DNA of 64,000 nucleotides, taken from NCBI GenBank assembly GCA_018240425.1, contig JAFEFU010000071.1:124001-188000 (forward strand), in the 5' to 3' direction. A model generated the notes under the pieces. It made no database searches. It was not told where the DNA came from and saw only the letters and a list, made by a program, of their open reading frames with translations. Numbering within the stretch: position 1 is the first letter of the stretch; each line of letters begins with the position of its first letter. Below are positions 51,122-60,849 of this stretch, piece by piece. Source of the DNA: Pseudomonadota bacterium. GTDB lineage: Bacteria; Pseudomonadota; Alphaproteobacteria; Rhodobacterales; Rhodobacteraceae. A program made the translations under genes and the position numbers.

Positions 51122-54070
51122 ATGACCGACCATCCCCAGAACGACCAGTTCCACGCCTCCTCCTTCCTGCAGGGTGCGAACGCCGGCTATGTCGAACAGA
51201 TGTATGCCCGCTTCGCCGCCGACCCGCAGGCGGTCGACGCCACCTGGGCCGCCTTCTTCCGCTCGCTCGGCGACAGTGAACGCGACGTGCGGCGCGAGGC
51301 GCAGGGGGCGTCCTGGGACCGGCCCGACTGGCCGCCGCAGCCCGCCGACGACCTGACCGCGGCCCTGACCGGCGAATGGGCGCCGGACCCGAAGGCCGCC
51401 GCCGACAAGATCCGCGCCAAGGCGGCCGAGGCCGGGGTCACGATCACCGACGAGCAGATGAAGCGCGCCGTCCTCGACAGCTTGCGCGCGCTGATGCTGA
51501 TCCGCGCCTACCGCATCCGCGGCCACCTCGCCGCCGACCTCGACCCCCTGGGCCTCGCCGAGCGCGGCCACCACCCCGAGCTTGACCCCGCCTCCTACGG
51601 CTTCACCGAGGCCGACATGGACCGGCCGATCTTCATCGACATGGTGCTCGGCCTCGAACATGCCTCGCTGCGCGAGATCGTCGAGATCGTCCGGCGCACC
51701 TACTGCGGAACCTTCGCGCTCCAGTACATGCACATCTCGGACCCGGCCCAGTCCTCGTGGCTGAAGGAGCGGATCGAAGGCTACGGCAAGGAGATCACCT
51801 TCACCCGCGAGGGGCGCCGCGCCATCCTGAACAAGCTGGTCGAGGCCGAAGGGTTCGAGAAGTTCCTGCACGTCAAATACACCGGCACCAAGCGCTTCGG
51901 CCTTGATGGCGGCGAGGCGCTGATCCCGGCGATGGAACAGATCGTCAAGCGCGGCGGCGCGCTCGGCGTCAAGGAAGTGGTGATCGGGATGCCCCACCGC
52001 GGGCGGCTGAACATCCTCGCGAACGTCATGCAGAAACCCTACCGGGCGATCTTCAACGAGTTCCAGGGCGGCAGCTTCAAGCCCGACTCGGTCGATGGTT
52101 CGGGCGACGTGAAATACCACCTCGGTGCTTCGTCGGACCGCACCTTCGACGACAACACCGTGCACCTGTCGCTGACCGCCAACCCCAGCCACCTCGAGGC
52201 GGTCAATCCCGTCGTCCTCGGCAAGGTCCGCGCCAAGCAGGACCAGATGAACGACCAGGCCGAACGCGCCGCCGTGCTGCCGATCCTCCTGCATGGCGAT
52301 GCGGCCTTTGCCGGCCAGGGGGTGGTGGCCGAGTGCTTCGGCCTGTCGGGCCTCAAGGGCCACCGCACCGGCGGCACCATGCACATCGTGGTCAACAACC
52401 AGATCGGCTTCACCACCGCGCCCTCCTACTCGCGCTCGTCCCCCTATCCGACCGACATCGCCCTGATGGTCGAGGCGCCGATCTTCCATGTGAACGGCGA
52501 CGACCCCGAGGCCGTGGTCCATGCCGCCAAGGTCGCCACCGAGTTCCGCCAGAAGTTCCACAAGGACGTGGTCATCGACATCTTCTGCTACCGCCGCTTC
52601 GGGCACAACGAAGGCGACGAGCCGATGTTCACCAACCCGGCGATGTATGCCCGCATCCGCAAGCAGAAGACCACGCTCCAGCTCTACACCGAACGGCTGG
52701 TCGCCGACGGGCTGATCCCCGAAGGCGAGATCGAGGACATGAAGGCCGCCTTCCAGGCCCGGCTGAATCAGGATTTCGAGGTCGCCAAGGACTACAAGCC
52801 CAACAAGGCCGACTGGCTCGACGGCCGCTGGGGCCGGATGAAGACCAAGGATCTCGACAACTACCAGCGCGGCGAGACCTGGATCAAGCCCGAGACCCTG
52901 GCCGAGGTCGGCGCGGCGCTGACCCGGGTGCCCGACGGCTTCGACCTGCACAAGACCGTGGCCCGCCTGCTCGAGGCCAAGCGCCACATGTTCGCCACCG
53001 GCAAGGGTTTCGACTGGGCCACCGCCGAGGCCCTGGCCTTCGGCTCGCTCCTGACCGAGGGATTCCCGGTGCGCCTCTCGGGCCAGGACTGCATCCGTGG
53101 CACCTTCAGCCAGCGTCATTCCGCCTTCGTCGACCAGACGACCGAGGAGCGCTATTTCCCGCTGAACCACATCCGCCCCGGACAGGCGCGCTATGAAGGC
53201 ATCGACTCGATGCTGTCGGAATATGCGGTCCTCGGCTTCGAATACGGCTATTCACTGTCCGAACCGAACGCGCTGACCCTGTGGGAGGCGCAGTTCGGCG
53301 ACTTCGCCAACGGCGCGCAGATCATGTTCGACCAGTTCATCAACTCGGGCGAATCGAAATGGCTGCGCATGTCGGGCCTCGTCTGCCTGCTGCCGCACGG
53401 GTTCGAGGGGCAGGGCCCGGAACATTCCTCGGCGCGGCTCGAACGCTTCCTGCAGATGTCCGCCCATGACAACTGGATCGTCGCCAACTGCACGACGCCG
53501 TCGAACTATTTCCACGCGCTGCGCCGCCAGATGCACCGCGACTTCCGCAAACCCCTGATCCTGATGACGCCGAAGTCGCTTCTGCGCCATCCGATGTGCG
53601 TCTCGGACGCCGAGGACTTCACCGAGGGCAGCTATTTCCACCGCGTCCTTTGGGACGACGCGCAGAAGGGCCATTCCAGCCTGAAGCTGAAGCCCGACGC
53701 GCAGATCAAGCGGGTCGTCCTCTGTTCGGGCAAGGTCTACTTCGACCTCCTGGCCGAACGCGACGCGCGCGGGCAGGACGACACCTATCTGCTGCGCATC
53801 GAACAGCTTTACCCGACCCCCGGCCGCTCGCTCAGGGCGGAACTGAGCCGCTTCCTGCAGGCCGAATGGGTCTGGTGCCAGGAAGAGCCGCGCAACCAGG
53901 GCGCCTGGTTCCACATCGAGCCGGAACTGGAGCTGATCCTGACCGAGCTTGGCGCCAGGCACAAACGCGCCCGCTATGCCGGCCGCGTCGCCTCGGCCTC
54001 GCCCGCGACCGGGCTCGCCTCGAAGCACAAGCATGAACAGGAAACCCTAGTCAAAGAGGCCCTGGGCTGA
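51122..54070 (+). CDS. sucA: 2-oxoglutarate dehydrogenase E1 component
   Basis: A 982-residue thiamine-diphosphate-dependent decarboxylase. It opens with the E1o N-terminus (SFLQGANAGYVEQMYARFAADP...). The RRTYCGTFALQYMHI segment, GMPHRGRLNILANVM, HLSLTANPSHLEAVNPVV and the ThDP/Mg site HGDAAFAGQGVVAE to NNQIGFTT follow. The C-terminal part has FSQRHSAF, GFEYGYSLSEPNALTLWEAQFGDFANGAQIMFDQF and LLPHGFEGQGPEHSSARLERFL. It forms the 2-oxoglutarate dehydrogenase complex with SucB and a lipoamide dehydrogenase. Confidence 0.97.
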   Translation: MTDHPQNDQFHASSFLQGANAGYVEQMYARFAADPQAVDATWAAFFRSLGDSERDVRREAQGASWDRPDWPPQPADDLTAALTGEWAPDPKAAADKIRAKAAEAGVTITDEQMKRAVLDSLRALMLIRAYRIRGHLAADLDPLGLAERGHHPELDPASYGFTEADMDRPIFIDMVLGLEHASLREIVEIVRRTYCGTFALQYMHISDPAQSSWLKERIEGYGKEITFTREGRRAILNKLVEAEGFEKFLHVKYTGTKRFGLDGGEALIPAMEQIVKRGGALGVKEVVIGMPHRGRLNILANVMQKPYRAIFNEFQGGSFKPDSVDGSGDVKYHLGASSDRTFDDNTVHLSLTANPSHLEAVNPVVLGKVRAKQDQMNDQAERAAVLPILLHGDAAFAGQGVVAECFGLSGLKGHRTGGTMHIVVNNQIGFTTAPSYSRSSPYPTDIALMVEAPIFHVNGDDPEAVVHAAKVATEFRQKFHKDVVIDIFCYRRFGHNEGDEPMFTNPAMYARIRKQKTTLQLYTERLVADGLIPEGEIEDMKAAFQARLNQDFEVAKDYKPNKADWLDGRWGRMKTKDLDNYQRGETWIKPETLAEVGAALTRVPDGFDLHKTVARLLEAKRHMFATGKGFDWATAEALAFGSLLTEGFPVRLSGQDCIRGTFSQRHSAFVDQTTEERYFPLNHIRPGQARYEGIDSMLSEYAVLGFEYGYSLSEPNALTLWEAQFGDFANGAQIMFDQFINSGESKWLRMSGLVCLLPHGFEGQGPEHSSARLERFLQMSAHDNWIVANCTTPSNYFHALRRQMHRDFRKPLILMTPKSLLRHPMCVSDAEDFTEGSYFHRVLWDDAQKGHSSLKLKPDAQIKRVVLCSGKVYFDLLAERDARGQDDTYLLRIEQLYPTPGRSLRAELSRFLQAEWVWCQEEPRNQGAWFHIEPELELILTELGARHKRARYAGRVASASPATGLASKHKHEQETLVKEALG

Positions 54071-54094
54071 GGCCCGGTCTTTCAGGAGCGTATG

Positions 54095-55315
54095 ATGACT
54101 GACGTTATGGTCCCCACCCTTGGCGAAAGCGTGACCGAGGCCACCGTCTCGACCTGGTTCAAGAAGGTCGGCGATGCGGTCAAGGCCGACGAGATGCTGT
54201 GCGAACTGGAAACCGACAAGGTGTCGGTCGAGGTGCCATCGCCGGTCGCCGGCGTCCTTGCCGAAATCCTCGCGCCCGAAGGCGCGACCGTCGATCCGAA
54301 GGCCCGCCTCGCGATCATCACCGAAGGCGCCGCCGCCCCCGCCAAGGCACCCGCGGCCCCGGCCGCGGCCCCCGCGCCCGCCCCTGCCGCCCCGGCGAAG
54401 GCCAGGGATGTCGAGGACGCTCCCGCCGCCAAGAAGGCGATGGCCGAGGCCGGGCTTTCCCGCGATCAGGTCCAGCCCTCGGGCCGCGACGGACGGGTGA
54501 TGAAGGAGGACGTGGCCCGCGCCGTCGCGGGGCAAGCCGCCGCCGCGCCCGCCGCCGCCTCGGCCATTCCCGCCCCCGCCGCCGCGCCCCGCGCCCCGGT
54601 CCCGGCCGAGGACGCCGCGCGCGAGGAACGGGTCAAGATGACCCGCCTCCGCGCCACCATCGCCAAGCGGCTCAAGGACGCGCAGAACACCGCCGCGATG
54701 CTGACGACCTACAACGAGGTCGACATGTCGGGCATCATGGCGCTGCGCAACGAGTACAAGGACCAGTTCGAGAAGAAGCACGGCGTCAAGCTCGGCTTCA
54801 TGTCCTTCTTCGTCAAGGCCTGCTGCCACGCGCTGAAGGAAGTGCCCGAGGTCAACGCCGAAATCGACGGCGGCGACGTGGTCTACAAGAACTTCGTCCA
54901 CATGGGCGTCGCCGTCGGCACCCCCTCGGGCCTCGTCGTCCCGGTGGTGCGCGACGCCGACGTGATGGGCTTCGCCGCGATCGAGAAGAAGATCGCCGAA
55001 CTGGGCCTCCGCGCCCGCGACGGCAAGCTCAGCATGGCCGAGATGCAGGGCGGCAGCTTCACCATCTCGAACGGCGGCGTCTACGGCAGCCTGATGTCCG
55101 CGCCGATCCTCAACCCGCCGCAGTCGGGCATCCTCGGCATGCACAAGATCCAGGACCGCCCGGTGGTGGTCGCCGGCCAGATCGTGGTGCGGCCGATGAT
55201 GTATCTGGCACTGAGCTACGACCACCGGATCGTCGACGGCAAGGGCGCGGTCACGTTCCTGGTGCGGGTCAAGGAGGCGCTGGAGGATCCGAGACGGTTG
55301 CTGATGGATTTGTGA
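54095..55315 (+). CDS. sucB: dihydrolipoyllysine succinyltransferase (E2 of 2-oxoglutarate dehydrogenase)
   Basis: A 406-residue E2. The lipoyl domain (1-78) has lipoylated K42 in ETDKVSV. An Ala/Pro linker, the E3-binding domain (about 110-150, [30 protein letters not shown]) and a second linker precede the catalytic domain (about 175-406), which ends with the [16 protein letters not shown] active site. AGGAG is six bases before the ATG at 54095; the ATG at 54092 is too close. It follows sucA by 24 bases. Confidence 0.97.
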   Translation: MTDVMVPTLGESVTEATVSTWFKKVGDAVKADEMLCELETDKVSVEVPSPVAGVLAEILAPEGATVDPKARLAIITEGAAAPAKAPAAPAAAPAPAPAAPAKARDVEDAPAAKKAMAEAGLSRDQVQPSGRDGRVMKEDVARAVAGQAAAAPAAASAIPAPAAAPRAPVPAEDAAREERVKMTRLRATIAKRLKDAQNTAAMLTTYNEVDMSGIMALRNEYKDQFEKKHGVKLGFMSFFVKACCHALKEVPEVNAEIDGGDVVYKNFVHMGVAVGTPSGLVVPVVRDADVMGFAAIEKKIAELGLRARDGKLSMAEMQGGSFTISNGGVYGSLMSAPILNPPQSGILGMHKIQDRPVVVAGQIVVRPMMYLALSYDHRIVDGKGAVTFLVRVKEALEDPRRLLMDL

Positions 55316-55343
55316 TCGTTGCTCTCGGCGAGGAGATATTCCT

Positions 55344-55796
55344 ATGGCGTTCAGGATAACAGACTCGTTCGTTGGTGCGGTGCTGGGCGCAGCCATTACG
55401 TCGTTGGTCGGGCCAGCAATCTCAGACTGGTATAAAGATCGGTTTGTCCGGGACAGCAACTGGGAAGGCGACTGGAAAGCAATCGCCTGCACTCCGAACA
55501 GTAGCTCCAACTGGAACATAAACTTCACACAGAAACGAAACTTGGTAAGCGGTATGTTCGCGAGCGTAGACGGCAACACAAGCAACGGCCTCGGGTTATT
55601 TCTTGGCGAAGTAAAAGGTAGAGTCTTTAGCGGAACTTGGGCGCAGCTTTCAAACCGTACGCCGCACGGTGGACCCTTTATTTTTGGCCTCGGGTCGGAC
55701 GGTCAGTCGTTCTTTGGAAATTACACTGACGAAAGCAACAAGATTCAGAGCGTCTGGCTCGGAAGCCAGGGTGAACGTCCGACATGCGGCCAATAG
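55344..55796 (+). CDS. protein of unknown function downstream of sucB
   Basis: A 150-residue protein with one possible N-terminal membrane segment (SFVGAVLGAAITSLVGPAI, about residues 8-26) and a Gly/Ser/Asn/Trp-rich, probably beta-structured remainder (SNWEGDWKAIAC, GRVFSGTWAQL, FGNYTDESNKIQSVWLG). I recognise no family. GGAG lies before the ATG. Its DNA is markedly less GC-rich than sucB and lpdA. It is the third such gene in the suc-lpd region. Confidence 0.6.
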   Translation: MAFRITDSFVGAVLGAAITSLVGPAISDWYKDRFVRDSNWEGDWKAIACTPNSSSNWNINFTQKRNLVSGMFASVDGNTSNGLGLFLGEVKGRVFSGTWAQLSNRTPHGGPFIFGLGSDGQSFFGNYTDESNKIQSVWLGSQGERPTCGQ

Positions 55797-55899
55797 CAAG
55801 CAGCAGTGTAGCTCCGCTCCACGCCCCGGCGGAGGTCAGGGCTTCGCTCTGTCGCGCCCGGCGCGGTGAGGCCCCCGGGCCTAGCCTAGGAGTGATGGG

Positions 55900-56112
55900 T
55901 TGAGGAACTTAGCCATACTTGTTTTGCTGGGGCTACTTTTTTGGTTCGGAAAAGCCATCGTTCGCCTCGAGAACTACCACTACGCTTCACAGATCGGCAT
56001 GTGCGGCAATATTGATTTGGCTCGGCTCGTTGAACGCGACAAATGCCTGAACAGCATAGAAACGCGGACCAGCGCATTTTGGCACCTCTACTACGCGTTG
56101 CTAAGCCCATGA
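55900..56112 (+). CDS. small predicted membrane protein
   Basis: A 70-residue ORF with an N-terminal hydrophobic helix (LAILVLLGLLFWFGKAIV) and a polar tail with two cysteines (GMCGN, DKCLN). It starts with TTG, seven bases after AGGAG. Base composition is low in GC like its upstream neighbour, so both may have arrived together. No family is recognised, and it could be spurious. Confidence 0.45.
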   Translation: MRNLAILVLLGLLFWFGKAIVRLENYHYASQIGMCGNIDLARLVERDKCLNSIETRTSAFWHLYYALLSP

Positions 56113-56196
56113 CCCCCGAACTCATCGCCGTCGCCGGTCCTATGCAGTCAATGTAGGGTGCGCATGCTTTCCGCATCCTGTCTCCCGAGGAACCCC

Positions 56197-56439
56197 ATGC
56201 ACCTGATCGTCCGCTTCCCCCCCGCCCCCTACCCGGCCTGGAAAGCCGACTTCGACGCCCATGCCGAAGACCGCGACCAGTCCGGCCTCGGCCTTCTGCA
56301 ACTCTGGCGCTCCGCCGACGCCCCCGACCGGGCCCTGGCGCTGTTCGAGGTTCATGACCGCGCCGCCGCCCAGGGCTGGCTTGATCGCCAGCAGGCGCTC
56401 CACGGCGCCATCGACGCCGATTTCGTGAGACCCGCATGA
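56197..56439 (+). CDS. small alpha/beta protein of unknown function
   Basis: An 80-residue protein starting MHLIVRFPPAPYPAWKADFDAH with GAGGAA about six bases upstream. The length and the alternating strand-helix pattern (LLQLWRSADAPDRALALFEVHDRAAAQGWLDRQ) resemble dimeric alpha+beta-barrel (antibiotic-monooxygenase-like) folds, but no catalytic motif is visible. GC-rich codons return here. Its stop overlaps the MAPEG gene start (ATGA), so the two are coupled. Confidence 0.6.
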   Translation: MHLIVRFPPAPYPAWKADFDAHAEDRDQSGLGLLQLWRSADAPDRALALFEVHDRAAAQGWLDRQQALHGAIDADFVRPA

Positions 56440-56831
56440 CATCAGAGCTGACCGTCCTCGCCCTCGCCGGCCTGTTGCAGGCCGTCCAGATCGCGCTTTT
56501 TGCCACCGCGGCCAACCGCGACCTCGGCCCCGGCTACACCATGTCGGCGCGCGACCGGCCGCCGTCGCGGCAACTCTCGACCCTCGCCGGGCGCCTGCAA
56601 CGGGCGATGAACAACCATTTCGAGGGGCTGATCCTCTTCACCCTCGGCGTCCTCGTCGTCACGCTCTCGGGCCGGTCCTCTCCCCTCACCCATGCCGCCG
56701 CCTGGGCCTACCTCGGCGCCCGCCTCCTCTACGTCCCCGCCTATGCCCTGGGCCTGCGCCCCTGGCGCTCGGCGATCTGGGGCGCGGGCTTCGCCGCCAC
56801 GCTGACCATGATCGCCGCGGCCCTCGTCTGA
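56436..56831 (+). CDS. MAPEG family membrane protein
   Basis: A 131-residue protein with four hydrophobic segments and MAPEG-family features: an N-terminal helix, LAGRLQRAMNNHFEGLILFTLGVLVV (the RxxxNxxE glutathione-binding type segment), and AAWAYLGARLLYVPAYALGLRPWRSAIWG. MAPEG proteins are membrane glutathione transferases or leukotriene-synthase relatives; bacterial roles are mostly unknown. It overlaps the upstream small gene and lies 71 bases before lpdA. Confidence 0.85.
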   Translation: MTSELTVLALAGLLQAVQIALFATAANRDLGPGYTMSARDRPPSRQLSTLAGRLQRAMNNHFEGLILFTLGVLVVTLSGRSSPLTHAAAWAYLGARLLYVPAYALGLRPWRSAIWGAGFAATLTMIAAALV

Positions 56832-56902
56832 CCACCCGCATTGCCAAAAACCACGCACAACGCCTACGTTTGCCATAGATTGAGATCCGAAGGACCAGAC
56901 CC

Positions 56903-58291
56903 ATGCCCAGCTTTGACGTCATCATCATCGGCGCCGGCCCCGGCGGCTATGTCTGCGCCATCCGCTGCGCCCAGCTTGGCCTGAAAACCGCCGTGGTCGA
57001 AGGCCGCGACACGCTCGGCGGCACCTGCCTGAACGTGGGCTGCATCCCATCGAAGGCGCTTCTCCACGCCAGCCACTCGCTGCACGAGGCCGAGGCGAAC
57101 TTCGCCAAGATGGGGCTGATCGGCGCGCCGCCCGCCGTCGACTGGGCGCAGATGCAGGCCTACAAGGCCGATGTCGTGGCGACCAACACCAAGGGCATCG
57201 AATTCCTGTTCAAGAAGAACAAGATAACCTGGATCAAGGGCTGGGGATCGGTCCCGGCCCCCGGCCAGGTCAAGGTCGGCGACGAGGTGCACGAGGCGAA
57301 ATTCATCGTCATCGCCACCGGGTCGGAACCCTCGGCCCTGCCCGGCGTCACGGTCGACGAAAAGGTGGTCGTCACTTCGACCGGGGCGCTGGCGCTCGAC
57401 CGGATTCCGCAGAAACTGGTGGTGATCGGGGCGGGCGTCATCGGGCTGGAACTGGGCTCGGTCTATGCGCGCCTCGGCGCCGAGGTCACGGTCGTCGAAT
57501 ACCTCGACGCGATCACCCCCGGCATGGACGGCGAAGTCGCCAAGACCCTGGAAAGAATCCTGAAGAAACAGGGGCTCAAATTCATCCTCGGCGCCGCGGT
57601 GCAAGACGTCTCCGTCACCGGCGGCACCGCGTCGGTGCGCTACAAGCTGCGCAAGAACGACAAGGAGGACATGCTGTCCGCCGACTGCGTGCTGGTCGCC
57701 ACCGGCCGGCGGTCCTTCACCGATGGCCTTGGCCTTGCCGCCCTGGGCGTGGAACTGACCCCGCGCGGACAGGTCAGGACCGACAGCCATTTCGCCACCA
57801 GCATCAACGGCCTATACGCCATCGGCGACGCGATCGAAGGGCCGATGCTGGCGCACAAGGCCGAGGACGAAGGCATGGCGCTGGCCGAACTCCTCGCCGG
57901 CCGGGCCGGGCACGTCAACTATTCGGTCATCCCCGGCGTGATCTACACCACGCCCGAGGTGGCCAGCGTCGGCCAGACCGAGGAACAGCTGAAGGACGAG
58001 GGCCGCGCGTACAAGGCCGGCAAATTCCCGTTCATGGGCAATGCGCGGGCCAAGGCGGTGTTCCAGGGCGAGGGCTTCGTGAAACTGCTGGCCGACGCCG
58101 AAACCGACCGGGTGCTCGGCGCCCACATCATCGGCCCGGCGGCGGGCGAACTGATCCACGAGATCTGCGTGGCGATGGAATTCGGCGCCAGCGCGCAGGA
58201 CGTGGCCCTGACCTGTCACGCCCACCCGACCTTTTCGGAAGCCGTGCGCGAGGCCGCGCTCGCCTGCGGCGACGGCGCGATCCACGCCTGA
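56903..58291 (+). CDS. lpdA: dihydrolipoyl dehydrogenase (E3)
   Basis: A 462-residue flavoprotein disulfide reductase. The FAD site [21 protein letters not shown] is followed by the redox disulfide C42/C47 in [13 protein letters not shown]. The NAD site reads [48 protein letters not shown] and the C-terminal catalytic pair H441/E446 in HAHPTFSE complete it. It reoxidises the lipoyl arm of SucB. Its place at the end of the suc block fits the E3 of 2-oxoglutarate dehydrogenase. Confidence 0.97.
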   Translation: MPSFDVIIIGAGPGGYVCAIRCAQLGLKTAVVEGRDTLGGTCLNVGCIPSKALLHASHSLHEAEANFAKMGLIGAPPAVDWAQMQAYKADVVATNTKGIEFLFKKNKITWIKGWGSVPAPGQVKVGDEVHEAKFIVIATGSEPSALPGVTVDEKVVVTSTGALALDRIPQKLVVIGAGVIGLELGSVYARLGAEVTVVEYLDAITPGMDGEVAKTLERILKKQGLKFILGAAVQDVSVTGGTASVRYKLRKNDKEDMLSADCVLVATGRRSFTDGLGLAALGVELTPRGQVRTDSHFATSINGLYAIGDAIEGPMLAHKAEDEGMALAELLAGRAGHVNYSVIPGVIYTTPEVASVGQTEEQLKDEGRAYKAGKFPFMGNARAKAVFQGEGFVKLLADAETDRVLGAHIIGPAAGELIHEICVAMEFGASAQDVALTCHAHPTFSEAVREAALACGDGAIHA

Positions 58292-58296
58292 GGGCG

Positions 58297-58330
58297 CAAA
58301 AAAGGGCGCCGGGAATCGCCCCGGCGCCCT
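58297..58330 (-). terminator. terminator between lpdA and the pirin gene
   Basis: An 11-bp stem (AGGGCGCCGGG/CCCGGCGCCCT) is followed on the minus strand by TTTTTT (58302-58297), a canonical terminator for the pirin gene. The same hairpin can serve lpdA from the other side. Confidence 0.88.
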
Positions 58331-58346
58331 GCGCTGCAACGGGCCG

Positions 58347-59258
58347 TCAGTGCTGCGGCTGGATGAACGTGCCGTTGCGCAGGTCACTCATCGCCTGCAC
58401 CAGTTCCTCGCGCGTGTTCATCACGATCGGCCCGTGCCAGGCCACCGGCTCCTCGAGCGGCGCGCCCGAGATCAGCAGGAAGCGGATCCCCTGATCGCCC
58501 GCCTGCACCGTCACCTCGTCGCCCGAGCCGAACCGGATCAGGGTGCGGTTGCCGGACATGTCGCGGATATTGACATCCCGGCCCATCACTTCCTTCTCCA
58601 GCCGCACGCCCTGCGGCCGGCTGGCGTCGGCGAACCGGCCCGCCCCTTCGAACACATAGGCAAAGGCGCGGCGGTAAGTATCGACGCGGAAGGCCTTTTT
58701 CACCCCCGCCGGGACAAAGATGTCCAGATACTGCGGATCGCCCGCCGTGCCCTCGACCGGGCCGGACTTGCCCCAGAAGTTGCCGATCACCACCTTCACG
58801 CGGGTGCCGTCGTCGTCGATCACCTCGGGGATGTCAGCCGATTTGACATCCTGATAGCGCGGTGCCGTCATCTTCAGCCGCGCGGGCAGGTTGGCCCAGA
58901 GCTGGAACCCGTGCATCTGGCCCACGGCGTTGCCCTGCGGCATTTCCTGATGCAGGATGCCCGACCCCGCCGTCATCCATTGCAGGTCGCCCGCGCCAAG
59001 CGTGCCGCGGTTGCCAAGGCTGTCGCCATGCTCGACGGTGCCCGCCAGCACATAGGTGATCGTCTCGATCCCCCGGTGCGGATGCCAGGGAAAGCCGGCG
59101 CGGTAGTCGCGCGGATCGTCATTGCGGAAATCGTCGAACAGCAGGAACGGGTCAAGCTCGGTCGGATCGGCAAAGCCGAAGGCGCGGTGCAGCTTCACCC
59201 CCGCCCCCTCACGGGTCTGGACGGCCGAGCGGGATTCAAGAACCGGACGAATGGACAT
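58347..59258 (-). CDS. pirin family protein
   Basis: A 303-residue bicupin of the pirin family. The N-terminal cupin shows DPFLLFDDFRN, GFPWHPHRGIETITYVLAGTVEHGDS and WMTAGSGILHQEMPQ, with the iron-binding His/Glu ligands. The C-terminal cupin follows (about 170-290). Bacterial pirins have quercetinase-like or regulatory roles. GGGAGA lies before the ATG at 59258. It is monocistronic between a terminator and the GntR gene. Confidence 0.93.
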   Translation of the reverse strand: MSIRPVLESRSAVQTREGAGVKLHRAFGFADPTELDPFLLFDDFRNDDPRDYRAGFPWHPHRGIETITYVLAGTVEHGDSLGNRGTLGAGDLQWMTAGSGILHQEMPQGNAVGQMHGFQLWANLPARLKMTAPRYQDVKSADIPEVIDDDGTRVKVVIGNFWGKSGPVEGTAGDPQYLDIFVPAGVKKAFRVDTYRRAFAYVFEGAGRFADASRPQGVRLEKEVMGRDVNIRDMSGNRTLIRFGSGDEVTVQAGDQGIRFLLISGAPLEEPVAWHGPIVMNTREELVQAMSDLRNGTFIQPQH

Positions 59259-59349
59259 GATGGTCTCCCTTCTGGGTGCTGCCCGGACATGTGGGAACGC
59301 CCCCGCCCCGTGCCAATGGTCTGCGGCGCACAAGCGTTGTGCGCCCCGT

Positions 59350-60003
59350 TCAGCCCAGCAGATGGCGCAGCCCCTGGGTCACGTCGGTGCGCACCGCCAG
59401 CCGCAGGCCCGGCTCGTCCCCCGCCTTCAGCGCCGCAAGGATCAGCCGGTGGTGCTGGGGCGGCTCACGCCGGTCAATCCGGGCGTAGAGATTTCGCATC
59501 GTCGGGCCAAGCTGCAGCCAGACGGTCTCGACCACCGCAAGGATCGCCGGCGCCTGGGCGCGCAGGTAAAGCAGGCGGTGGAACTCGAGGTTCGAGCGCA
59601 CATAGGCCACCGCGTCGCGCCGGAGCGCCGCCTCGCGGTTGGCGACGTCGATGGCCTGCATCCGCTCGATCAGGGCCATGTGGGCGCGCGGCAGCGCCCG
59701 GCTGGCCAGCTCGGGCTCGAGCAGGGCGCGCAGCGCTGCCAGTTCCTCGATCCGGTCGGCGCTCAGTTCCGGCGTCGACACTCGCCCCGAGGCCGAAATC
59801 GTCAGGGCCCCCTCGGCCGACAGCCGGCGAAAGGCCTCGCGCACCGGGGTCATCGACAGGCCGCTGTCCGCCCCGGTGCCGCGCAGCGTCAGGGGATGGC
59901 CGGGCGGCAGTTCGCCATGCATGATCTGCTGGCGCAGCTGCCGGTAAAGCCGCTCGTGGGACGAGGGGCCGGAGTCCTTGGGGCGTCGGGCCGGGCCGGT
60001 CAT
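59350..60003 (-). CDS. GntR family transcriptional regulator (FCD/FadR type)
   Basis: A 217-residue regulator. An N-terminal winged helix (SSHERLYRQLRQQIMHGELPPGHPL, SMTPVREAFRRLSAEGALTISASGRVSTP) is joined to an all-helical FCD ligand domain (LRALLEPELASRAL, YVRSNLEFHRLLYLRA, HHRLILAALKAGD). Such proteins repress catabolic genes and release DNA on binding an organic acid or metal-ligand complex. The target is unknown. The ATG overlaps the stop of the metallopeptidase gene (ATGA). Confidence 0.9.
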   Translation of the reverse strand: MTGPARRPKDSGPSSHERLYRQLRQQIMHGELPPGHPLTLRGTGADSGLSMTPVREAFRRLSAEGALTISASGRVSTPELSADRIEELAALRALLEPELASRALPRAHMALIERMQAIDVANREAALRRDAVAYVRSNLEFHRLLYLRAQAPAILAVVETVWLQLGPTMRNLYARIDRREPPQHHRLILAALKAGDEPGLRLAVRTDVTQGLRHLLG

Positions 60004-60692
60004 GGCGTGGCGAAACGATAGCGGTGCAGATCGTGGCCCGACCCCTTCAGCCAGCGCCGGTGCGCCTCGTAGTCCGGCATCAGCCGGCGCACCACCGACC
60101 AGAAGGCCGGCGAATGGTTCATCTCGACCAGATGCGCGACCTCGTGGGCGGCGACATAGTCCAGAACCTCGCGCGGGGCCATGATCAGCCGCCAGGAATA
60201 CATCAGCCGCCCGTCGGCAGAGCACGAGCCCCACCGCGACCGGGTATCGCGCAGCGTCACGCCGCCGTGGCTGCGCCCCGCGAGTCTGGCGAAATGGTCC
60301 GACGCCTCCTGCAGCCGCACCCGCGCCCGAAGCCGCAGGAAAGCCTCGGCCCGGACCGGCGCCCGCGCCTCGCCGGGGGGCAGCAACAACTGATCGCCCG
60401 CCAGCATCGGCGCCCGGACCGCCCCCACGGCCAACGTGACCGGCCGCCCCTCGAACGGCAGGACGGATCCGACGCCCACGACCGCGGGCAACGGCGTCCG
60501 CTGAAGCGCCTGACGGATCCAGCCCACCTGCGACCGCGCGAACGCCAGCGCCTCGCTTTCGCGGGCGCGCTCGGGCATCGACAGGGTCACCCGCCCGTCC
60601 AGCCGCGAGACGCGCAGCGAAAAGCGCCGCGCCCGTGCCGCGCGCCGCAGAATCAGTTCCACCGGCGGATCGCCGTCAAGCCAGCGCTGCAT
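60000..60692 (-). CDS. YgjP-type (WHH) metallopeptidase
   Basis: A 230-residue protein of the YgjP/DUF45 family, related to M48 peptidases. The core TLRDTRSRWGSCSADGRLMYSWRLIMAPREVLDYVAAHEVAHLVEMNHSPAFW has zinc ligands H183 and H187, the catalytic E184 and a later His in MNHSPAFW. The cellular substrate is unknown. The start at 60692 (MQRWLDGDP) is chosen from the family N-terminus; the frame is open upstream. It is coupled to the GntR gene. Confidence 0.88.
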   Translation of the reverse strand: MQRWLDGDPPVELILRRAARARRFSLRVSRLDGRVTLSMPERARESEALAFARSQVGWIRQALQRTPLPAVVGVGSVLPFEGRPVTLAVGAVRAPMLAGDQLLLPPGEARAPVRAEAFLRLRARVRLQEASDHFARLAGRSHGGVTLRDTRSRWGSCSADGRLMYSWRLIMAPREVLDYVAAHEVAHLVEMNHSPAFWSVVRRLMPDYEAHRRWLKGSGHDLHRYRFATP

Positions 60693-60849
60693 GGGTCTCC
60701 CTTTCGGCGCGCATGATGGCCGCTTTCGCCGGCGGCGGAAAGGGCAAAGCCGCGCCCGCGTGCACCGCGGCAAAAGCCTTTGACAGCCCCGGCGACTTGT
60801 GGCAGTTGGCTGCGACTCTGACATAGACGTGCATCGGACGGAGATTTCC

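Noticed and set aside
51092-53170. Long minus-strand open frame opposite sucA
   Set aside because: Shadow of sucA in a reverse frame; composition is typical of GC-bias artefacts.
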